This document shows positions 8,831 through 13,942 of a DNA stretch of 13,942 nt, piece after piece. How positions within the stretch are numbered: the stretch's first letter is position 1; each line of letters opens with the position of its first letter. The position numbers and the translations under genes were made by a program. The DNA comes from RGIG4079 sp045531405 (lineage in GTDB: Bacteria; Bacteroidota; Bacteroidia; Bacteroidales; Muribaculaceae): NCBI GenBank assembly GCA_045531405.1, contig JAZSDX010000026.1, forward strand, positions 1 to 13,942, given 5' to 3'. The notes under the pieces were generated by a model. The model made no database searches. It worked only from the letters and a program-made list of their open reading frames with translations, and was not told where the DNA came from.

Positions 8831-8866
8831 AAAGCGACTTTCTCTATTGCAAAAATGTTGCTTTTT
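8831..8866 (+). terminator. Possible terminator after the nitroreductase gene
   Basis: AAAGCGAC (8831-8838) pairs with GTTGCTTT (8857-8864) through eight base pairs including one G-U, followed by TTATAT. The 18-base loop is long and overlaps the -33 element of the next promoter, so this is a weak call. Confidence 0.35.
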
Positions 8867-8877
8867 ATATAACTTCG
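8847..8877 (+). promoter_or_regulatory. Probable rubrerythrin promoter
   Basis: TTG at 8847-8849, a 20-base spacer and TAACTTCG at 8870-8877 match the Bacteroidota pattern with one change in the -7 box (C for T). The predicted leader is about 65 bases and AT-rich. I see no recognisable peroxide-response operator. Confidence 0.5.
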
Positions 8878-8948
8878 CATAGTAATTTATTAACTTAAAA
8901 TTTCACAATAGAATTTATAACTAATAATCTCAACTAAAAATTATCATC

Positions 8949-9491
8949 ATGGCTGAATTGAAAGGTTCTAAAACCGAAAAAAATCTACAAGATGCGTTTG
9001 CCGGTGAATCAATGGCTCGCAACAAATACACTTATTATGCTTCTCAAGCTCGCAAAGATGGCTACGAACAAATAGCTAAAATCTTTGAAGAAACTGCTAA
9101 CAACGAAAAAGAGCACGCTAAAATCTGGTTCAAACTCCTTCATGGCGATACCGTTCCTGCCACTGCCGAAAATCTTCTCGATGCAGCACAAGGCGAAAAT
9201 TATGAATGGACCGATATGTATGCTCGTTTTGCTCAAGAAGCTCGCGAAGAAGGGTTCACTAAAATCGCTGCCCTCTTTGACATGGTAGGCAAAATCGAAA
9301 AAGAACACGAAGAACGCTATCGCAAACTTCTCGCTAACGTTGAAGGTCAATTGGTATTCTCTCGCGATGGCGACTGTATTTGGGAATGTGCAAATTGTGG
9401 ACACATCGTTATCGGCAAAAAAGCTCCCGAAATGTGCCCTGTGTGCAAACACCCAAAAGCATTCTTCCAAATCAAAGCCGAAAATTATTAA
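8949..9491 (+). CDS. rbr: Rubrerythrin (diiron peroxidase with rubredoxin domain)
   Basis: A cytoplasmic non-haem iron peroxidase that reduces hydrogen peroxide to water, a usual oxidative-stress defence in anaerobes. Residues 1-135 are the ferritin-like four-helix domain. By alignment with the Desulfovibrio vulgaris protein, all seven diiron ligands are kept: E20, E53, H56, E83, E86, E117 and H120. Residues 140-180 are the rubredoxin-like domain with four cysteine ligands, C147 and C150 in WECANC and C163 and C166 in CPVC, and the usual APEMCPVCKHPKA stretch. The 180-residue length is normal and no part is missing. The electron donor, probably a rubredoxin or NADH-dependent reductase, is not encoded here. 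The gene has its own promoter and a long hairpin terminator, so it appears monocistronic. Confidence 0.96.
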   Translation: MAELKGSKTEKNLQDAFAGESMARNKYTYYASQARKDGYEQIAKIFEETANNEKEHAKIWFKLLHGDTVPATAENLLDAAQGENYEWTDMYARFAQEAREEGFTKIAALFDMVGKIEKEHEERYRKLLANVEGQLVFSRDGDCIWECANCGHIVIGKKAPEMCPVCKHPKAFFQIKAENY

Positions 9492-9511
9492 TCGATAATA
9501 TCGGGATACAT

Positions 9512-9552
9512 AAGCAAGAGGTTGTTCAAATTTTGAACAACCTCTTGCTTTT
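9512..9552 (+). terminator. Long perfect hairpin terminator after rubrerythrin
   Basis: AAGCAAGAGGTTGTTCAAA (9512-9530) is followed after one base by its exact reverse complement (9532-9550), giving a 16-bp or longer stem with a small AT loop and then TT. It begins 20 bases after the rubrerythrin stop. Because the vWA/FGE gene converges from the right, the hairpin may also stop antisense read-through, although no T tract follows it on the minus strand. Confidence 0.85.
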
Positions 9553-9555
9553 ACA

Positions 9556-9597
9556 CCCCTCAGTCACAAGCGACAGCTCTCCTAAAACAGGAGAGCA
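9556..9597. repeat. Palindromic intergenic element, probably an interspersed repeat
   Basis: Two adjacent hairpins occur: an imperfect one at 9563-9574 (GTCAC-AA-GCGAC) and a perfect 8-bp stem at 9576-9583/9589-9596 (GCTCTCCT, loop AAAAC, AGGAGAGC), preceded by CCCCTCA. Neither is followed by a T tract, so they are not terminators. The layout recalls palindromic intergenic elements I associate with gut bacteria; only one copy is in this window, so repetition is unproven. Confidence 0.45.
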
Positions 9598-9623
9598 CTA
9601 AGTTGACACATTGAGAGTTAGCA

Positions 9624-9637
9624 TTGCCGTACGGCAA
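9624..9637. repeat. Perfect 14-bp palindrome
   Basis: TTGCCGTACGGCAA is self-complementary and locally GC-rich in an AT-rich intergenic stretch. It may be an operator or the core of a small cruciform. It lies about 117 bases beyond the stop of the vWA/FGE gene. Confidence 0.5.
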
Positions 9638-9641
9638 AGGT

Positions 9642-9680
9642 GACTTTAAAGTCCTTAGGGTCCTTAAAGACCTTAGAGAC
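9642..9680. repeat. 9-bp tandem repeat, four units
   Basis: Four units in register, GACTTTAAA, GTCCTTAGG, GTCCTTAAA and GACCTTAGA, followed by GAC, give a consensus of about GWCCTTARR. The first unit and the start of the second form the palindrome GACTTTAAAGTC. Short CCTTAA-type repeats of this sort are, to my recollection, scattered through some Bacteroidales genomes. No open frame uses it. The rest of 9681-9753 is AT-rich with no assigned element. Confidence 0.6.
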
Positions 9681-9753
9681 AAATCCCTAAAACACCTATA
9701 TTTTTGCATATTTTCGTACTATTTTAGCTTAGGTTTTGAGTGAATCCCCTGAC

Positions 9754-11886
9754 CTATAGACTTTCACAGACCAACCGGAATCCATCAATATTGCTGCGAT
9801 TGCTCGGAATATTGCAACTGCGACACGGCACGCGGCAGAGCTGCACTATATAGCGCCAGCCACCTCCACGATGCACGCGGTAAGAAGTTGAAGTGCCAGG
9901 TCCAGTAGGATTGGTTGATGGACTTGATGAATAATAGCTACTGATATACCAATCACTACACCATTCACTTACATTGCCACTCATATCATAAATACCTAAT
10001 TCATTAGGAGATTTTGAGCCTACTTGGTGGGATGAAGATGATGAATTGCCTGGATACCAAGCCACATCATCAACAGTGTTGCTTCCTGAGTATTTATATC
10101 CTTGACTTTTATTTCCTCCACGAGCAGCATATTCCCACTCTGCCTCGGTGGGAAGACGGAAGATTTTGCCGGTAATTCTATTCAAACGTGGGATAAAGAT
10201 ATTAACAATATCTTCCCAACTTACATTGTAGGCAGGATAATAATCCCCTACGCCATAACTTGATGATGGGTTATCGCCTAACCACACATCTGAGGCGTAT
10301 GCACTCATCGAAGAGCCATCAGCTGCTGTGCCACTATATTTCATCACATATTCCCACAATTGTTGGGTTACTTCATACTTGCCTATATAATATGAATCCA
10401 ATGTCACTTGGTGAACCGGAGATTCGTCACTATCATATGCACTAGAATCATAATTTGGCAGCGAACTATCTTCATCCTGTGCTCCCATCAAAAATGTGCC
10501 ACCTTCAACATAAACCAACTCGTCGTTCTCCAAGGTCGAGAATATATCAAAATCAGCAAAGCCGGATGGAGTACCCGGAATTTCCGGGGTCTCCGGTGTT
10601 TCGTTTCTCAAATCTATAGCACTGAAGCCTTTGTCATTGCCATAGCTTGCCAATGTGTTTATGAAATTATTTGCATAACTTTTCAATGTGCCGAATTGTG
10701 TATCAAGCGAACTACTGCAGTCAAGTGCAAATACAACTACTGCACTTTTTCTCAACGGTTCGACCTCTGGTTCATATCCGGTGGCTCCCTCATTTGTGTC
10801 TTGCCATAATCCCGATGATGATATATAGGTCCAAAATGCTATATTATTGGCTTTTATCTCTGTACCGTCATTTGCTTTGACATCTTCGAAGACATATCGA
10901 TACAATGATGTGTTTTCTATTTTGGCATCATAATCTACGATTTCTCCGCTTTCACATGTTACTCCAACATACTTTACTTCAGATAAACAACATTGTGGTC
11001 GGGTGAATTTACCCTCAATATATTTTGTGGATTTTGTGGGGTCGGATACTCCATCTAATGTTATCCTTACTATCTCGCCATGTTCTTTCCCATTCATTGT
11101 TACCATTACTGTTGCATAATGGTTTTCCTTATAGATTTGGTCGCTGATTTCCTTAAAACAGGTTTCTATATCGCTAATGTTGCTTATTGTCTTGGCATTA
11201 TCATCTTTGCTCGCCATCATTTTAAGGTTCTTTTCAAATTGTGCTATATCTACAACATACCCCCCATTGAAACCAATTGTATAGGCATTGATGTCTAAAT
11301 TTGATATTTTGGTCGTTGTTATTTGTTCATTTAAGTAGTTGAGATATTCATCCCGTGTTACAAATCCTTTGCTTGTCATATCAAATGATCCATCATCTAA
11401 GCCGTCGGTAAAGGTTACTAATGTAACTGAAGTCAAATCCACCGGCAGTTTCGCTTCTTTGAGCATATCGATTGATTTTTCTACTGCATAATACAAGTGG
11501 GTAGAACCTTTCATCGTTTGACTGTTGACGAAATTTTGAAATGTACTTTTGGTTGAGGAGGTCAAATCTCCTATCGGTTGGATATTTAACCCACTGCTAA
11601 ATGCGACTATTCCCAAATAGACGCCACTTTTAATTGGCTCTCCGCCTAACCTAAAATCGTCGATACGATTCAAATTACTTACTCTGTGTTTTGTCCCATT
11701 ATTATATAAATCCATATAATACACCGAACTTGATGTATCAAAGAGCATTGAGTCGATAGATTCTGCCACGTAGGATTTAATCAATGAGCCATCTTTATAA
11801 AGATGTAGATATTGTGCGTTTACTGAACTTAATGTTATCATACACGCAAATATCATTATTAGTCGTTTTATTGTTTTCATTTTCAA
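9754..11886 (-). CDS. Secreted vWA-motif protein with C-terminal FGE-sulfatase (C-type-lectin-fold) domain; candidate DGR variable protein
   Basis: A 710-residue exported protein. Residues 1-24 are a signal peptide (cleavage near SVNA/Q). Residues 26-49 and 56-80 are two copies of a short strand-rich module (Y-L-x-L-Y ... I ... F). Residues 88-165 carry the second half of a vWA fold: GIVAFSS, T129 in KGSTHLYYAV and D161 in FTDGLDDG. The matching first half, with the MIDAS motif D389-C-S391-S-S393, appears only at 382-412. Residues 456-706 are an FGE-sulfatase/SUMF1 domain (VEGGTFLMG, YEVTQQLWE, RLPTEAEWEYAARG, DMSGNVSEW, RGGGW, GFRLV). Of the FGE cysteine pair only C684 is kept; Y679 stands at the other position, so it is probably a binding domain, not an oxidase. 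The gene follows the 165-residue gene by 12 bases. The GC-rich 3' end is annotated separately. Ligand and final location are unknown. Confidence 0.88.
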   Translation of the reverse strand: MKMKTIKRLIMIFACMITLSSVNAQYLHLYKDGSLIKSYVAESIDSMLFDTSSSVYYMDLYNNGTKHRVSNLNRIDDFRLGGEPIKSGVYLGIVAFSSGLNIQPIGDLTSSTKSTFQNFVNSQTMKGSTHLYYAVEKSIDMLKEAKLPVDLTSVTLVTFTDGLDDGSFDMTSKGFVTRDEYLNYLNEQITTTKISNLDINAYTIGFNGGYVVDIAQFEKNLKMMASKDDNAKTISNISDIETCFKEISDQIYKENHYATVMVTMNGKEHGEIVRITLDGVSDPTKSTKYIEGKFTRPQCCLSEVKYVGVTCESGEIVDYDAKIENTSLYRYVFEDVKANDGTEIKANNIAFWTYISSSGLWQDTNEGATGYEPEVEPLRKSAVVVFALDCSSSLDTQFGTLKSYANNFINTLASYGNDKGFSAIDLRNETPETPEIPGTPSGFADFDIFSTLENDELVYVEGGTFLMGAQDEDSSLPNYDSSAYDSDESPVHQVTLDSYYIGKYEVTQQLWEYVMKYSGTAADGSSMSAYASDVWLGDNPSSSYGVGDYYPAYNVSWEDIVNIFIPRLNRITGKIFRLPTEAEWEYAARGGNKSQGYKYSGSNTVDDVAWYPGNSSSSSHQVGSKSPNELGIYDMSGNVSEWCSDWYISSYYSSSPSTNPTGPGTSTSYRVHRGGGWRYIVQLCRVPCRSCNIPSNRSNIDGFRLVCESL
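9757..9858 (-). other. Candidate DGR variable region at the 3' end of the vWA/FGE gene
   Basis: Codons 677-706, from the tryptophan of RGGGW to GFRLV, occupy the place where FGE/C-type-lectin DGR targets carry their variable region. The fixed framework W...CRV..R....PSNR....GFRLV is intact. Of the 16 positions between framework residues, 12 codons end in C or T (for example CGC, TAT, TGT, AGT, ATT, GAT), as expected if AAC/AAT template codons were changed at adenines. By hand count GC is 32/60 at 9781-9840 and 34/60 at 9841-9900, against 20/60 at 11221-11280 in the same gene. No template repeat, reverse transcriptase or Avd gene is in the window, so the assignment rests on pattern alone. An ordinary FGE-like tail remains possible. 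Confidence 0.42.
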
Positions 11887-11898
11887 TATCAGTTTAGA

Positions 11899-12396
11899 TT
11901 AGTGTTTGACAATCTTTTGTGTTTGGGTTGATGTTGCTGTTACGGCTTTTACTACATACATGCCCGATGCACAGTCGGCAAGGGAAACAGTGGTTTCGGT
12001 TGTCATGGGTGATGACATTTCAACCACCATACCATTGAGGTTACACACCACAACGGCTGTGATTTCTTGCGATGATGACACTGTGATTTCTTGAACTCCG
12101 GCATTGTAGGTGATTGTCAATGCATCATTTTCTGCCAATACATCTTCTACTCCCGAGGGCTCTACCTCAAAAATCCCTTTCTCAAATGTGGAATAAGGGT
12201 AATTGTCAACTGTAGAATTACTTTTCAGATACACTTCAAGATTATTGGCGGTTTGTTTGCCAAAGGTTATCTTGCGAATGTCGCCGATTGAATAGGACTT
12301 AACTTTTCCCCCTCCATAAAGAGTGAGATACTTCGGTGTGTCAGCCATAGCGACGATGGCGACTAACATCAAAATCGGGGTAATAATCCGTCTCAT
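11899..12396 (-). CDS. Small secreted protein with type IX-like C-terminal sorting domain
   Basis: A 165-residue exported protein of unknown role. Residues 1-18 are a signal peptide (MRRIITP, a hydrophobic core, cleavage near AMA/D). Residues 23-45 hold the module Y-L-T-L-Y ... K-S-Y ... I ... F, and 52-76 a weaker second copy; the next protein of the same unit starts with the same pair. Residues about 92-165 look like a type IX secretion sorting domain of the beta-sandwich type: ITVSSSQEI, VVVCNLNGMVV, VSLADCASGMYVVKAV and a basic end KIVKH. Almost nothing lies between the module and the tail, so it may be a stripped-down surface subunit or partner of the vWA/FGE protein 12 bases downstream. 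No enzymatic motif is seen. The ATG at 12396 leads straight into the signal peptide. Confidence 0.8.
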   Translation of the reverse strand: MRRIITPILMLVAIVAMADTPKYLTLYGGGKVKSYSIGDIRKITFGKQTANNLEVYLKSNSTVDNYPYSTFEKGIFEVEPSGVEDVLAENDALTITYNAGVQEITVSSSQEITAVVVCNLNGMVVEMSSPMTTETTVSLADCASGMYVVKAVTATSTQTQKIVKH

Positions 12397-12495
12397 AAGT
12401 TATTGTTTTTTGTGTGCCTCCTATATCCCCTGATTTGGCGATTAATATTTTTTTGATCTATAAAATGCGAAAACGTGGGATACTGCTCAGTTTAT

Positions 12496-12657
12496 TTATT
12501 CGTAGGTATCGCCAAACACCCAAGTCTATAATAAACAGCCCACCCCACGCTACACCTATATATAGCACCCCGCCTATGGGGTGAGTATAGGCACGCATAG
12601 GCGTTTTATGACCGCTTATCCTATAGACTTTGAAAAATTGGCGATTTTTACGAATAA
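12496..12657 (-). ncRNA. Long nested hairpin, candidate structured leader RNA or palindromic element
   Basis: This lies in a 417-base stretch without a gene (12397-12813). Outer arms 12496-12515 and 12638-12657 are complementary at 17 of 20 positions (TTGGCGAT, 3 unpaired, TACGAATAA on the plus-strand right arm). Inside, 12522-12530 (AAGTCTATA) pairs with 12622-12630, extended by ATAA with TTAT across a CC bulge. Further in, ACGC (12547-12550) pairs with GCGT (12601-12604), CCTATA (12555-12560) with TATAGG (12586-12591), and CACCCC (12566-12571) with GGGGTG (12578-12583). Stem thus continues nearly from end to tip. The candidate promoters at 12733-12763 and 12774-12805 would transcribe it on the minus strand as leader of the downstream unit. 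It could instead be a MITE-like DNA element. I do not recognise a known RNA class. Confidence 0.55.
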
Positions 12658-12732
12658 GGATAAAGCTGAAAACGCTTTCACTAATATGTCTCATATGGGG
12701 AGGGCAACTCTCTGCCACCCATAAGATTGATG

Positions 12733-12763
12733 CAAAAATACAAATTAAAGAAGAAAAAGCAAA
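12733..12763 (-). promoter_or_regulatory. Strong-consensus promoter facing the secreted-protein unit
   Basis: On the minus strand, TTTG (12763-12760), a 19-base spacer and TATTTTTG (12740-12733) match the Bacteroidota consensus fully. Transcription would start near 12726 and run leftward through the long hairpin into the gene starting at 12396, leaving a leader of about 330 bases. Confidence 0.55.
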
Positions 12764-12773
12764 GAGTATAGAG

Positions 12774-12805
12774 CAAAAATATTTGGCTGTAGAGTCAACA
12801 AGCAA
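12774..12805 (-). promoter_or_regulatory. Possible hybrid promoter spanning the left IS end
   Basis: On the minus strand, TTG (12805-12803) lies inside the IS30 terminal repeat, and TATTTTTG (12781-12774) lies in flanking DNA, with 21 bases between. This arrangement would let the IS drive the neighbouring unit. The TTG is a weak -33 and the spacer is at the long end. Confidence 0.3.
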
Positions 12806-12813
12806 GTGCAAAA
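12788..12813 (+). repeat. Left terminal inverted repeat of the IS30-like element
   Basis: TGTAGAGT is followed by CAACAAGCAA and GTGCAAAA. It matches the reverse complement of 13813-13836 (TGTAGAGT, AACAAGCAA, TACAAAA) apart from one inserted C and a few changes near the inner end. It abuts the transposase stop codon. Confidence 0.82.
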
Positions 12814-13770
12814 TTATTTTAATAATTTGAAGAATTCAATTTTTGGAGAAGAAAAATTTAGTTTTTCTCGAGGTCTTCGATTGATTTTAGCTTGAACAGC
12901 ATCAAACTGACTCTGCTCAATTAGTCTAAAATCGGTACCTTTAGGGAAGTATTGTCGAAATAGTTTGTTGGCATTTTCAACAGCACCTTTTTGTCCGGAG
13001 CAGAATGGATCTGCAAAATACACTGTAGCACCAATATGTTTGGTTAGCCACAGATGATTCATAAACTCGCAGCCATTATCAGTAGTTATTGTAAGGACGT
13101 TATCCTTATATGGCAACAATAATCTCCAAGCAGCTTTAGCTACTACATCAGGCTTTTTAGAGGATAGTTTCGTTTGCAAAAACATATTTGTTTTGCGTTC
13201 TATCATAGTTAATACTGCACTTTTCTGACCTTTCCCGATTACTAAATCCATTTCCCAATCCCCAAAACGGGTTCCATTAGCCTCAATTGGACGTTGATGA
13301 ATGGATATGCGATTGGGAATAAGAGTTCTCCCCGATGATTTGCGTTTATGCCATTTGTGTCTGCGGTATTTCATCTTATGACGGCAATGATTCTTAAGTT
13401 GTTGTGTTTCATCAGCACGTATTTCTTGGTAAATGCGTTCATGGCTGATATTTATTCCCTCCCGCTTAAGATAACCTGATATTTGTTTGGGCGACCAATC
13501 TTCTTCAATAAGCAAATTTAAAGCTCTTTTCAGAATGTGATTGGGCGTCTTTCGGTTAGAACTACTTCGTTCTCTGCGAACTATGGTAAGCTCAACGGCA
13601 TTTTGGAACAAATATCGTCCATGACGATTACTATTACGTCTAACTTCTCTACTGACTGTTGAAACAGAACAATTAATCTGCCGAGCAATAGCAGTATATG
13701 TCTTTTTTTCTTGTAATCCCAGGTAAATTGCGTACCTTTGCTCTCGGGATAATTGTTTATACATATGCAA
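12814..13770 (-). CDS. IS30-family transposase (DDE)
   Basis: A 318-residue transposase that cuts and joins the IS ends. Residues 8-50 form the N-terminal helix-turn-helix (REQRYAIYLGLQEKKTYTAIARQ ... VSTVSREVRRN), here given only by its ends, and the region near 90-115 (DWSPKQISGYL ... HERIYQ) is the second conserved IS30 block. The catalytic triad is intact: D175 in GDWEMD, D231 in TTDNGCEF and E265 in GAVENANK, with 33 residues between D231 and E265 as in the family. The C-terminal RRPREKLNF block is also normal, so the enzyme appears functional. The start could be the ATG at 13770 or the second ATG at 13764 (MYKQL); family members usually begin with the MYKxL form. A nested hairpin lies immediately upstream of the start. 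Confidence 0.93.
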   Translation of the reverse strand: MHMYKQLSREQRYAIYLGLQEKKTYTAIARQINCSVSTVSREVRRNSNRHGRYLFQNAVELTIVRRERSSSNRKTPNHILKRALNLLIEEDWSPKQISGYLKREGINISHERIYQEIRADETQQLKNHCRHKMKYRRHKWHKRKSSGRTLIPNRISIHQRPIEANGTRFGDWEMDLVIGKGQKSAVLTMIERKTNMFLQTKLSSKKPDVVAKAAWRLLLPYKDNVLTITTDNGCEFMNHLWLTKHIGATVYFADPFCSGQKGAVENANKLFRQYFPKGTDFRLIEQSQFDAVQAKINRRPREKLNFSSPKIEFFKLLK

Positions 13771-13823
13771 TACAAAATTAATTATTCCTTGGGAGACTGT
13801 GAAGTCTCCTTTTTTTGTATTGC
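13767..13823. promoter_or_regulatory. Nested hairpin upstream of the transposase start; strong terminator on the plus strand
   Basis: An outer perfect 11-bp inverted repeat (GCAATACAAAA at 13767-13777, TTTTGTATTGC at 13813-13823) encloses a 7-bp stem-loop (GGAGACT at 13792-13798, loop GTGA, AGTCTCC at 13803-13809) followed by seven T on the plus strand. As plus-strand RNA the inner part is a good terminator against transcription leaving the IS. As minus-strand RNA, the outer stem ends at or beside the transposase start codon and would hide it in any transcript entering from the right flank. A TAATTTTG box (13780-13773, minus) inside the structure could start a transcript that lacks the outer stem. 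Confidence 0.6.
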
Positions 13824-13836
13824 TTGTTACTCTACA
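13813..13836 (-). repeat. Right terminal inverted repeat of the IS30-like element
   Basis: TTTTGTATTGCTTGTTACTCTACA is split here by description: TTTTGTATTGC at 13813-13823 and TTGTTACTCTACA to 13836. It is the partner of 12788-12813. Its inner half doubles as one arm of the hairpin upstream of the transposase. Confidence 0.82.
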
Positions 13837-13942
13837 AATTCACTCTTTGGGGCTACGCGCCCCAGCCGTTTGGCAAACCTGCGGTGTTTTTCATATTTTT
13901 ATTTTTTTACCGTAAATTTTGCACTTCGGTTTTGAATGTACA
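13837..13942. other. Non-coding flank right of the IS, with a small GC-rich hairpin
   Basis: No credible gene is seen. GGGGC (13849-13853) pairs with GCCCC (13859-13863) across TACGC, and GTTT-GGC-AAAC follows at about 13868-13878. After these comes AT-rich sequence up to the window edge. The hairpin is not followed directly by a T tract. Confidence 0.4.

Larger units (their letters stand above)
12788..13836 (-). mobile_element. Complete IS30-family insertion sequence
   Basis: A 1049-bp element bounded by imperfect terminal inverted repeats, 12788-12813 and 13813-13836, and filled by one DDE transposase gene on the minus strand. Size, single gene and repeat length of about 25 bp fit IS30. 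With these ends the adjacent bases (GGC on the left, AAT on the right) show no target duplication. Nothing recognisable is interrupted; the left neighbour is the leader region of a secreted-protein unit and the right neighbour is non-coding. Confidence 0.88.

Noticed and set aside
9009..9470. A 153-codon minus-strand open frame inside rubrerythrin.
   Set aside because: It is antisense to a complete, well-conserved rubrerythrin gene and rich in F and S, typical of a mirror frame.
9576..9596. The perfect 8-bp hairpin considered as a terminator for the convergent genes.
   Set aside because: Neither strand has a T tract after the stem; the hairpin at 9512-9550 already serves rubrerythrin.
9699..9706. 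TATTTTTG on the plus strand, a match to the -7 promoter consensus.
   Set aside because: There is no TTG at the -33 distance and no plus-strand gene follows; the sequence is part of an AT-rich tail.
10408..10809. A 133-codon plus-strand open frame within the vWA/FGE gene.
   Set aside because: It is antisense to the conserved FGE and vWA segments, with no recognisable motif or promoter.
12496..12657. The long hairpin considered as 6S RNA, SRP RNA, tmRNA, RNase P RNA or an integron attC site.
   Set aside because: None of the conserved sequence marks of these classes could be found; the extended stem alone is not enough.
12458..12811. A 117-codon minus-strand open frame between the IS and the secreted-protein unit.
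   Set aside because: It runs through the nested hairpin and starts inside the IS terminal repeat, its composition is not protein-like after the first 30 residues, and no family is recognised. The structure at nucleotide level explains the region better.
1..13942. CRISPR arrays, tRNA or rRNA genes, and restriction or other defence clusters.
   Set aside because: No regularly spaced direct repeats of 24-40 bases, no cloverleaf or rRNA-like sequence and no defence protein families were seen.

Overview
The window looks like chromosomal DNA of a gut-type Bacteroidota, most likely order Bacteroidales and possibly a Muribaculaceae- or Prevotella-like lineage. The grounds are AT-rich intergenic DNA, few Shine-Dalgarno sequences, promoter-like TTG/TTTG-N19-21-TAnnTTTG motifs, C-terminal type IX-like sorting domains, rubrerythrin, and a Bacteroidota-style vWA/FGE surface protein. 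The placement is inferred from gene content; no marker gene here fixes it.

Left part (1-3400): a terminator for a transcript from outside the window, an orphan TrpB2-type tryptophan synthase beta chain on the minus strand, then plus-strand yraN (UPF0102 nuclease-fold protein) and a family 2 glycosyltransferase with an unusual C-terminal extension. Middle (3430-8003): a promoter, a secreted PD40/TolB-like propeller protein and, 21 bases later, a 1143-residue secreted N-acetylmuramoyl-L-alanine amidase with two Ig-like modules, two propeller-like regions and a sorting-type tail. A strong terminator closes this two-gene unit. Next come two monocistronic redox genes, an NfsA-like nitroreductase and rubrerythrin (8076-9491).

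Right part (9500-13942): a convergent intergenic region holds a long terminator hairpin, an interspersed-repeat-like palindrome and a 9-bp periodic repeat. It is followed on the minus strand by a two-gene unit for secreted proteins: a 165-residue protein with a sorting-type tail, then a 710-residue protein with vWA motifs and a C-terminal FGE/C-type-lectin fold. The last 30 or so codons of the larger gene look like the variable region of a diversity-generating retroelement (DGR) target. No reverse transcriptase, Avd or template repeat is present here, so this is a candidate only. Upstream of the unit lies a 162-base nested hairpin that two candidate promoters would place in a leader RNA of about 330-370 bases. 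The right end is a complete IS30-family element (12788-13836) with terminal inverted repeats, an intact DDE transposase, and a nested hairpin just upstream of the transposase start.

The main points for follow-up are the candidate variable region, the permuted order of vWA motifs in the same protein, and the structured leader between the IS and the operon.
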